From assembly GCA_022711765.1 (NCBI GenBank), contig JAKLEB010000001.1, forward strand, positions 561,186-625,185: DNA of 64,000 nucleotides. Direction: 5' to 3'. A model generated the notes under the pieces. The model searched no databases. It was not told the DNA's origin and saw only the letters and a list, made by a program, of their open reading frames with translations. Made by a program: the position numbers and the translations under genes. This DNA is from Candidatus Krumholzibacteriota bacterium (lineage in GTDB: Bacteria > Krumholzibacteriota > Krumholzibacteriia > LZORAL124-64-63). The stretch's first letter is position 1. Each line of letters begins with the position of its first letter. Below, one piece after another: positions 51,267-61,416 of this stretch.

Positions 51267-53495
51267 CTAGAGAAGACCGTGCCGCCGGCGCAGGAGCCAC
51301 TCGGCGGCGAGCAGTCCGACCGCAGCCAGGAGCCAGGGCCAGCCCGAGGCCGGCTCGTGCCGATCCTGGCGCTCGGTGCGCACCGGCTCGAGGTCCAGCG
51401 CCGCGAGCTCGGCGCCGAGGCGCGCGAGGTCGTCCGGCCGGCCGGCGTCGAGCGCGGTGCCGCCGAGGCGCTCCGCCGTCTGCCTCAGGTTGCGACGGTC
51501 CTGGCGGACCTGCGCCAGCTCGCGCTCGGATCGCGTGACGACGATATCACGCGGCGGCCCGGTCTCCACTGGCCGCTCGAGGTCCTCGCCGCCGCGGGGC
51601 GTCAGGCGCCAGCGTCCGGGCGGCAGGGGCGGCAGATCCGCCGTCGCCACGCCCGGCCGGCCCGGATCCGGCGCGAGGAGGTGGAGCCGCGCCTCGCCGC
51701 TGTCCGGGCGCGCGACCTCGACCGCGAGCGGCCGGCCCGTGACCGGCTCGCCGCGCAGGTCGCGCCAGCGCACCGCGACCGGCAACGGCTCGCCCTCCTC
51801 GTAGACCAGCCGCTGGCCCAGCAGCGCCACTCCGCCGGCCTGATCGCCGAGCGCCGTCCACAGGAGCATCTGGCGAAGCAGCTGCCGCCCCGGATGCTCG
51901 ATCGGGGACAGTCGCGCCGGGAGCTGCCAGAACGCCAGCTCCCAGAGCCGGCGCCCGCCGAACCAGAGCACGCGCCCCGGCGATCCTCCGCTCGCGACCA
52001 GCAACGGCTGGTCCGCGCCGGCAACCAGCAGCGTCCGGGCCTCCGGCCGCGTCCTTCCGGCGTGCAACCGGCGCAGCGGCGGCAATCCCGCCAGCGTGCC
52101 CGCAGCTCCGGGCCCGTGCGTGATCCCCGCGAGCACCGGGTGGTTGGGCGCATCGGCCGCCGCCTCCACCGGGTACTCGCCCGCACGCGGCGGCACGTCG
52201 CCCAGCACGACGGGAATGACCTCGCGCAAGGCCGGCGGCCAGGCGCGGGGATTCTCGTCCGTGGCCGGATCGCCGGCGAGCACGCAGAGCCCGAGGCCCT
52301 GCCCGACCGCCGCGGCGAGCTCCCGGCCGCCGTCCGGCAGCCACGCTCCCGGCGGTCCGGCGAGCACCACTCCCTCCCAGGCTTTCCGCCAGTCGGCGGC
52401 GGCGGCCGGCGCTGTCCAGCCGACGAGGCTGTCTGCAAGCACGGGGCCCGCCGGACCCGGCCGCACCACCGTCAACGCCAGGCGAGGCTCCCGGCTGGCG
52501 GCCTGCGCGAGGAACCGCACGTCCCAGCCGGGGACCGGCGCGAGCACGAGGACGCGGGCCCGGTCTTTCTGGACGTCCACGGCGAGCGTCGCCCGGTTGT
52601 TGCCGAGGAACCGCTCGTTGTCCAGGGCGGAGACCTCGACCTCGAGCACGGCGAGCCCGGTCTGTTCCGGCTTCCAGGTCAATTCCCAGCGGCGGACCTC
52701 GGCAGCGGCGCCCGCGACTTCCGCGACCGCCGCGCCGTCCTTCAGCAACCGCACGGTGACGGGCGCCGCGGAGGGCTCGCCCCCCGCTTGCCAGCGCTCG
52801 CCGACCGTGACCTCGACCGTGAGCGGCTCGCCGCGGTGAACGCGATCCGGATACCGCAGGTCTGCCAGGTACCGATCGGCCGGCCCGGCGACGTCGCCGA
52901 CGCCGACCAGCCACAACGGCAAGTCGCTCGCGAGGCTCAGCCCGGTCGTCGCCTCCGAGTGGCCGTCACTGAGCGCGACGAGCCCACGCAGCGGCCGGCC
53001 CAGGAGTCGCTGCTGCGCCTGGGCCACGAGCGAGGGCAGATCCGAGCCCACGGCCCGCGGCGTGTCGGCCCGCGCTTCGGCGAGCGACGTGACCGCGACC
53101 GAACCGCGGCCGTTGCCGCGCAGCGCGACGAGGCGTGGTCCGCCGGGATCCGCCGCCAGGAGCGAATCGATGCCGGCGGCGACGTCCCAGGCGCGGGACC
53201 AGCGCGAGGGGCCGTCGTCACCGTCGCGCAGCGCGAGGCTCCCCGAGTCCTCGACCACGACCGCGACCACGGCAGGCTCGCTCACGTGCCGCAGCCTGAT
53301 CACCAGCGGCCGCGCGACAGCGACGATCACGAGGAGGCAGGCGGCCGCACGCAGCGCGACGAGCCACCGCCGCGCCCGGTCGGGGGGCCGCGGCACGGTG
53401 ACGGCATAGACGGAGCGCGCGTAGAGGACGCAGCCAGCGGCCGCGGCCACGAGCAGCGGCCAGACCCACCACGGTGACAACCACTGCAAGTGCAC
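51267..53495 (-). CDS. VWA/glutamine-amidotransferase-like membrane protein
   Basis: A 742-residue inner-membrane protein of the BatA-like type. Two N-terminal helices (LVAAAAGCVLY, LRAAACLLVIVAV) precede a VWA-like domain. The MIDAS sequence reads EDSGS (82-86), with Glu for the usual Asp. FDLP-like LRGLVALSDGHSEATTG follows. Beta domains (210-310), a GATase-1-like region (about 325-500) and a C-terminal helix (WPWLLAAVGLLAAEWLLRRR) complete it. GTG 53495 has AAGGAGCC seven bases upstream. Confidence 0.75.
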   Translation of the reverse strand: MHLQWLSPWWVWPLLVAAAAGCVLYARSVYAVTVPRPPDRARRWLVALRAAACLLVIVAVARPLVIRLRHVSEPAVVAVVVEDSGSLALRDGDDGPSRWSRAWDVAAGIDSLLAADPGGPRLVALRGNGRGSVAVTSLAEARADTPRAVGSDLPSLVAQAQQRLLGRPLRGLVALSDGHSEATTGLSLASDLPLWLVGVGDVAGPADRYLADLRYPDRVHRGEPLTVEVTVGERWQAGGEPSAAPVTVRLLKDGAAVAEVAGAAAEVRRWELTWKPEQTGLAVLEVEVSALDNERFLGNNRATLAVDVQKDRARVLVLAPVPGWDVRFLAQAASREPRLALTVVRPGPAGPVLADSLVGWTAPAAAADWRKAWEGVVLAGPPGAWLPDGGRELAAAVGQGLGLCVLAGDPATDENPRAWPPALREVIPVVLGDVPPRAGEYPVEAAADAPNHPVLAGITHGPGAAGTLAGLPPLRRLHAGRTRPEARTLLVAGADQPLLVASGGSPGRVLWFGGRRLWELAFWQLPARLSPIEHPGRQLLRQMLLWTALGDQAGGVALLGQRLVYEEGEPLPVAVRWRDLRGEPVTGRPLAVEVARPDSGEARLHLLAPDPGRPGVATADLPPLPPGRWRLTPRGGEDLERPVETGPPRDIVVTRSERELAQVRQDRRNLRQTAERLGGTALDAGRPDDLARLGAELAALDLEPVRTERQDRHEPASGWPWLLAAVGLLAAEWLLRRRHGLL

Positions 53496-53522
53496 GTCGG
53501 CTCCTTGGGGGGCCAGCGACGG

Positions 53523-53557
53523 CGCGGCGGTCGCGGCCGGAGCCGGCGACCGCCGCG
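53523..53557 (-). terminator. Hairpin terminator after ppdK
   Basis: A perfect 12-bp stem (53523-53534 with 53546-53557) around an 11-base loop, 27 bases after the ppdK stop. It lacks a T-run. It separates ppdK from the secreted-protein cluster. Confidence 0.5.
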
Positions 53558-53583
53558 GCGGGACGTTCGGTCTTACGCCGGGA

Positions 53584-56271
<2,688 letters not shown>

Positions 56272-56308
56272 GGTTCCTCCTCGCCGCGGGCCGTCCCGCG
56301 GCTACGGG

Positions 56309-56339
56309 CGGCGGCGCCGGCTGATCGCCGGCGCCGCCG
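56309..56339 (-). terminator. Hairpin terminator after the propeller gene
   Basis: A perfect 13-bp GC stem (56309-56321 with 56327-56339) with loop TGATC, 22 bases after the stop of the 785-residue protein gene. A second small hairpin (56284-56301) follows in the ppdK leader. No T-run. Confidence 0.55.
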
Positions 56340-56360
56340 GAAAGGCCGCTGCAATCGCGA

Positions 56361-58718
56361 TCAGCGGATGATGACGAGCTTGCCCCAGAAATCGCCCCGC
56401 TCGGGCATGATGACCCGCCAGACGTAGATTCCGGAGGCGAGCAGCTGCTCGTCGTCGTTGCGCGTCTTCCAGTAGATGTTGGCGCCCTCCTGCGGCTCGC
56501 CCGGCTCGGGCAAGGTGGCGATCTCGTCGCCGGCCAGCGTGAAGACCTCGATCTGGCTGTCCGGCGGCAGGTTCGTCCAGATGACCTCCTCGCCCTCGCC
56601 GCCGGCGATGCCGGCGCCGAGCCGCAAGGGGTTGGGATAGACGTAGATCTCCCGGCCATCGACCGGCGCGGCGGCGTCCAGGTTCACCTGGAACGTCCGC
56701 CGGTTGCCCGGCCCCTCGCCCTGGGGATCGCCGGGAAACCGCGCCGGGAACACGAGTGGCGTCGCCAGCGCCAGCGGGTCCACGACCATCGAGATGTCGC
56801 CGTAGTCGAACGGCGTGACCGCGTAGTGGTACGTGAATCCGTTGTAGATGCCGCCATCATAGAAGCTCGCGTACCCCGGAGTCCCGAAATCGAAGCACGC
56901 GGCGCGCCGCTCGGAGAAGCAGCCCGGCAGGATCACGTAGTTGTCATCCCCACAGAACCCCTCGATGCAGGACTCGGGGTTGTTCTTGTCGTACCGGCCC
57001 ACCATCACCATGTTGTCGGGATCGTCGCGGTCGGATCGCCACACGATCCACCCCTGATAGTCCTGACAGACCAGGTTGAAGACGACCGGCTCCGGGATGC
57101 CGTCGCCATTCTGATCCGGCAAGACGACCCGGCCGTTGCCGAAGGTCAGGCTCACGCCGAGCTGCAGGTTGCGGTACTCCGGATTGGTCGCCGAGGCCGT
57201 CAGGGTCGAGCTGAGGTCGATCGTCGTCCCCGGCAGGTAGATCCCGCCGTAGGTGGTCGGGCGCAACAGGCCGGCCGGGGTGCTGCGGAGGCACCGGCCG
57301 TTGCGGTTGAAGGGCTGGACCGCCACGTCGGTCCAGGACAAGCCGTTGTCCGTCGACTCGAGCAGGCCGTAGCCGTCGGCCAGGGCCAGCAGCTGGCCGT
57401 CGTGCAGCACCACTTCGGTCACCTGGGGTCTGGTCGTGAAGCTGTCGAACGGCGCGGTCGCGGACTCCCAGTTCGCGCCGTTGTCGAGGGTGCGGAAGAG
57501 GCCCAGCGCGACCGTGCCGACCCAGATCGTCTGCGGCGCGGCGGGATCGACGGCCAGGCTGCGCCCGCTCTGGCGCCAGTTGGCCGGGGCGCCCGGGCCG
57601 TAGTCGACCCAGAGCGAGTGCCAGGTCGCACCGGCGTCGTTCGACTCCCAGATGCCGTGATCGGTCAGGCCGACGAGGATGCGGTCGCTGTCCGTCGGGT
57701 CCTCGACGATGGTGCGGATCGCCGGCAGGACCAGAACGGGGTCGCCCGGCGCTTGCGGGACCCGCAGGGCGCCGAGCCGCGTGAAGCTGGCGCCGCCGTC
57801 GCCGGACACGAACAAGCCGAAGTTGGCGACGGCCGCGTAGAACCGCGTGCCCGTCCAGCGGAGCGCGGTCACCTCGAACGCCGAGGGCATCGGGACGAAC
57901 GAAGGATCCAGGTTGCTCGTCCACTGGGTGAACGTCTCCCCGCCGTCGGCGGTGACGTAGAGACCGTTCTGGCGCGATCCCACGGCGAATCGCGCGCTGT
58001 TGGACGGCGAGAGGGCGACGGCCGAGAGCTGCCGCCCGGTCCCGAAGAGGGCCGGGGCGACCTCGGTCCAGCTGCCGCCCGGCGCCGAACGGAACACGCC
58101 GCGCGGGTTGACCTGGATCTGGGCGCTCGGCGCCGCCGACGAGAGCGCGAGCAGGAGGGTGCCGTCGGCCGACGCGGCCAGGTCGAGGAGGTTCGTGTAC
58201 GGGAGATTCCGCGGCAGGCCCGCGTTGCGCTGCGTCCAGAAGCCGCCGCCGTCGCGGAGCCAGAGTCCGCCGGTATTGCTCAGGTTGATCTCGCCGCCGA
58301 GCCGGCCGGTCCGCAGGGTGTTGGCGTTGTTCCACGCGCAGACGAAGCGATTGCGCGCCGGATCGCTGACGGTGCCGGAGGTCAGGAACTCGAACCGCAG
58401 GGTGCGGTCGACGCCGTCGCGGTAGTCGCCGCTCGCGACCATCGGGATGCCGATCCCGGCGGTATCGGTGAGCGCGATGCAGGTCGACGCGGCGTCGTCG
58501 GGCTCCGGCCAGGTCAGCAGCACGCCCGGGCCGCGCGACGTCGGCTGCAACACGATCTCCACGTCGCTCGTTTCGGGTACCGTCAGCGGCAGCTCGCAAC
58601 TCGCCGTCTGCGCCAGCGCCGGGCCGGCCGCGGGGCCGAACGCCAGCAGGGCGGTGACGAGAGTCAGCAGGGCGACCGGCGCGGTCGTCCAGTGGCGACC
58701 CGGAATCCCGAGATACAT
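56361..58718 (-). CDS. Exported beta-propeller protein with sorting-type C-terminus
   Basis: A 785-residue secreted protein with a signal peptide ending PALAQ (about 37). Repeated blades of BNR/sortilin type are evident: GLYVTADGGETFTQWTSN, GLFVSGDGGASFTRLG, GIWESNDAGATWHSLW, GLFRTLDNGANWES and GLLESTDNGLSWTD. A region after 480 contains a LPDQNGDGIPEPVVFN EF-like motif and Cys-rich pieces. The C-terminal about 90 residues (YVYPNPLRLG .. ASGIYVWRVIMP) form a FlgD/Por-type sorting domain. AAAGGTAGG precedes ATG 58718. Function unknown. Confidence 0.8.
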   Translation of the reverse strand: MYLGIPGRHWTTAPVALLTLVTALLAFGPAAGPALAQTASCELPLTVPETSDVEIVLQPTSRGPGVLLTWPEPDDAASTCIALTDTAGIGIPMVASGDYRDGVDRTLRFEFLTSGTVSDPARNRFVCAWNNANTLRTGRLGGEINLSNTGGLWLRDGGGFWTQRNAGLPRNLPYTNLLDLAASADGTLLLALSSAAPSAQIQVNPRGVFRSAPGGSWTEVAPALFGTGRQLSAVALSPSNSARFAVGSRQNGLYVTADGGETFTQWTSNLDPSFVPMPSAFEVTALRWTGTRFYAAVANFGLFVSGDGGASFTRLGALRVPQAPGDPVLVLPAIRTIVEDPTDSDRILVGLTDHGIWESNDAGATWHSLWVDYGPGAPANWRQSGRSLAVDPAAPQTIWVGTVALGLFRTLDNGANWESATAPFDSFTTRPQVTEVVLHDGQLLALADGYGLLESTDNGLSWTDVAVQPFNRNGRCLRSTPAGLLRPTTYGGIYLPGTTIDLSSTLTASATNPEYRNLQLGVSLTFGNGRVVLPDQNGDGIPEPVVFNLVCQDYQGWIVWRSDRDDPDNMVMVGRYDKNNPESCIEGFCGDDNYVILPGCFSERRAACFDFGTPGYASFYDGGIYNGFTYHYAVTPFDYGDISMVVDPLALATPLVFPARFPGDPQGEGPGNRRTFQVNLDAAAPVDGREIYVYPNPLRLGAGIAGGEGEEVIWTNLPPDSQIEVFTLAGDEIATLPEPGEPQEGANIYWKTRNDDEQLLASGIYVWRVIMPERGDFWGKLVIIR

Positions 58719-58763
58719 GCTCGTGCCTACCTTTTGCCGAGGTTGCGGCCCTGTCAGCAGCCG

Positions 58764-58798
58764 GCGGCCGTCCGCCGCCCGTGCGTGCGGACGGCCGC
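58764..58798 (-). terminator. Hairpin after the 849-residue lipoprotein gene
   Basis: A 12-bp perfect stem (58764-58775 with 58787-58798), loop of 11 bases, 15 bases after the stop codon. No T-run follows. It lies in the only gap between this gene and the propeller gene. Confidence 0.5.
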
Positions 58799-58813
58799 GA
58801 TTCCGCGACGCGC

Positions 58814-61363
58814 CTAGGGATTCATGGCCAGGCCGAAATGCTCGCCGAGGATCCAGCGAATGACCTTCTTCATCTCAGAGTTGTCCATCCGGTAGGGATC
58901 GAACCCGAAGACCACGTCGCCGACCTGGCTCGGCTTGTCAGGCGCCGTCTTGCGGGCGACGAACGCCACGATCCGGTTGTTGGTCAAGGCACTGTCCAGT
59001 TCCAGCTCGAGCGCGTTGGATCCACACAGTTCGTCCAGCACGGGTTGGCCCTGACCGCCGTAGTAGCCCAGCGGCCAGGTGTCGGCCGGGTCGTCCGCGA
59101 GTCGCGAATTGCGGATCCAGTCGAAGCGGGAGATCGACCGGAACATCGCCTCCACGCAGCGGACGTCGCCCTCGCAGATCTGCAGGTCGAAGGCCGTGCC
59201 GCGCGCGATGATGTCCGAGTCGTAGAACTCCGTACGGCTGAAGCCGTAGGAGATCTCCAGCACGTCGCGGCCGACGGGATAGAGGGGATCGTTCCAGTCG
59301 ATCACCGGCTCGGTCCAGATCGTGTCGGGGAACACGGTGCCGCCCGGCAGGTAACGCGACTTGAATTCGGGGTCGATGACCAGACCCTTCATCGAGGCGC
59401 ACGCGTTCGTGCGGCGCAGGCGCACGAGCAGGCCCGTTCCGTACTCGTACCAGCTCCCGATCGGCGACATGAGGTCGACCACGGCGACACCCATCGTCTG
59501 ATAGGGATACCGCAGCGGACCGACCTCCACCGTCGTCCCATCGGGCAGGGTGCGCTGGCCGAACCCGCGGCGCACGTCCGTGCCGAACACCGACTCCCAG
59601 CCGTCGTTCACGTTGCCCTCGCGGGACTGGAACACGATCGGCACCTCGTACGTCGCTTCGGCGAGGAAGTTGACCATCGCCTGCTCGCCCACGAGCAGGA
59701 CGTTGCCGACCGCCTGCTGGTACGGCGCCAGCCACACGTACTTGTCGATGTCGCCCGTGCTCCGCTCGTGGTCCGGCCGGAAGGACCGGCCGATCACGCT
59801 GTTGGTCCCCCCCACGAAGCGGCTGACCCAGACGAGCGAGCGGTATTCCACCACGTCGCGGTACTCGAGCGGTTGGTCCTCGCCGTCGATCGTGTTGAAC
59901 TGGTCACTGTAGCCCTGCACGTCGCCGGGAGGCGCGTCGAGGACTTCTCGCCAGAACGCATCACGGAACTGGTCGTTGTCGAGCGCTCGCGGTCCGCCCG
60001 GACCCTGGGGATTGGACTGCCAGCCGTTGCTCGTCTTGTCCGCAGCATCGTCGATGAGCAGGAGCGGCAGCTGCTGGTCCGGATCCGGAACCGGCACCAC
60101 GTTCAGCGTGATCGTCCAGCGAGACCACTGCTGGGAGTTGTCCTTCACTTCGACGACGAGCGAGTGGACGCCGCTGGCGAAGGAGACCGGCGGCGACCGC
60201 CGGTGCTGCGACGAGTTGCCGGGCAGCACCGCCCAGTTCGGGTCGTTCGGGTCGTTGACGTCGGTCACGTCCCAGCCATAGCGGTACGTCTCGATGGTGC
60301 CGGCATAGCCGCTGGCATCCGCCGTCCAGGAGAAGTTCAGCTCCTGGCCGGCCGCGATGTCGAGGGTGCGCTGCTGGTTGGTGCCGATGCCCTCGAACTC
60401 GCCGAGGTAGGTCTCGAGGAGGCGCAAGAGCGGCGCCAGGCCGTCGCCGATCCGCACGTTGCCGACCTGGTAGCCGTAGGCGCGGCCGATGCTCACGGCG
60501 CCGGCGGTGTCCTGCCCCTGGATCGCGAACACGTAGTAGATGATCCGGTTGTTGGCGTCCCGCATCGGCTGGCCCGGCAAGCTGATGCGGCGGGTCTCGT
60601 CGTTGGTGTTGTAACGGATCCAGTCCGTCCACAGGGAGTCGTCGAACGAGACCAGGTAGTCGAGATTCTGATTGACGGCGAACTTGGTGCGGGCGTAGTC
60701 GCCGTTGGGCAAGATCGCGCGCTTCCACAGATAGCGCACCTTGGTCGGGATCCCCGTCACGAAATCCGGATCGGAGCCGTCGAACAGGAAGGTGACCGTC
60801 GACGGCACCTGGCCGGCCTCTTCTTTACCCACGACGTTGGCGGGACCGGTCAGGGTGATGACCGGCAGCAGCGTCGTCGACGTAAAGCTGACCATGGCCG
60901 GCGTGGGATCGACGCCGCCGTCCTCGTCGACCGACCGCACCCAGAAGGTGTGGGTCTGGTAGCTGCGGTTGAATCCCGGTGGATCGCTCGGGAAATCGGG
61001 GATGTCGGCGGTGACCATGAAGGTCGAGTCGGACGACAGCGTGTCGAACCACGGATTCAGCGTGTCGCCCGTGACCGGATCGAAGGTCAGCGTATCCTGG
61101 ACGCTGATGCCGTCGGTGCCGTTGTCGCTGAGCTTCCACTGGTACCGGTCGATGCGGCCGTCCGGATCGTTGCCGCCCCAGTAGAACTGCACCACGAACC
61201 CCGCCTCGATCACGTCCGGCGGCCGGGCGGTGACCCGCGTATCGGGCAGCGAATTGGGGATCGGCGTGCCCGTCAGCTCGGTCGAGGGCCCACAGCCCCA
61301 GCTCAGCGCCAGGGCCAGCGACGTCGCCGCCAGCAGGCTCGCCACCGTGATTCGCTTGACCAT
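58814..61363 (-). CDS. Large lipoprotein with Ig/FN3-like domains
   Basis: An 849-residue lipoprotein; the lipobox is ALSWGC (Cys24). It has a series of beta-sandwich-like stretches: VVQFYWGGNDPDGRIDRYQW, VTFLFDGSDPDFVTGIPTKVRYLW and later LNFSWTADASGYAGTIETYRYGWDV, each of the form WxxxDxDGxIxxYxW. A C-terminal alpha/beta region from about 415 holds LPLLLIDDAADK and a final GDVVFGFDPYRM...VIRWILGEHFG, resembling a GATase-like fold. It is a sister of the next gene (same motif). AAAGGA precedes the start. Confidence 0.78.
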   Translation of the reverse strand: MVKRITVASLLAATSLALALSWGCGPSTELTGTPIPNSLPDTRVTARPPDVIEAGFVVQFYWGGNDPDGRIDRYQWKLSDNGTDGISVQDTLTFDPVTGDTLNPWFDTLSSDSTFMVTADIPDFPSDPPGFNRSYQTHTFWVRSVDEDGGVDPTPAMVSFTSTTLLPVITLTGPANVVGKEEAGQVPSTVTFLFDGSDPDFVTGIPTKVRYLWKRAILPNGDYARTKFAVNQNLDYLVSFDDSLWTDWIRYNTNDETRRISLPGQPMRDANNRIIYYVFAIQGQDTAGAVSIGRAYGYQVGNVRIGDGLAPLLRLLETYLGEFEGIGTNQQRTLDIAAGQELNFSWTADASGYAGTIETYRYGWDVTDVNDPNDPNWAVLPGNSSQHRRSPPVSFASGVHSLVVEVKDNSQQWSRWTITLNVVPVPDPDQQLPLLLIDDAADKTSNGWQSNPQGPGGPRALDNDQFRDAFWREVLDAPPGDVQGYSDQFNTIDGEDQPLEYRDVVEYRSLVWVSRFVGGTNSVIGRSFRPDHERSTGDIDKYVWLAPYQQAVGNVLLVGEQAMVNFLAEATYEVPIVFQSREGNVNDGWESVFGTDVRRGFGQRTLPDGTTVEVGPLRYPYQTMGVAVVDLMSPIGSWYEYGTGLLVRLRRTNACASMKGLVIDPEFKSRYLPGGTVFPDTIWTEPVIDWNDPLYPVGRDVLEISYGFSRTEFYDSDIIARGTAFDLQICEGDVRCVEAMFRSISRFDWIRNSRLADDPADTWPLGYYGGQGQPVLDELCGSNALELELDSALTNNRIVAFVARKTAPDKPSQVGDVVFGFDPYRMDNSEMKKVIRWILGEHFGLAMNP

Positions 61364-61416
61364 CGTATCGTCCTTTCACCGGAGCCGAGTCCCGGTTTCC
61401 CTCACCGCCAGCCGCT

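Noticed and set aside
49830..53477. A 1215-codon plus-strand open frame, the longest in the window
   Set aside because: It is opposite the VWA and lamin-tail genes. Composition is Arg/Gly/Ala/Pro/His-rich without hydrophobic pattern or motif, and it has no ribosome site or promoter. The minus-strand genes have signal peptides, domains and coupling.
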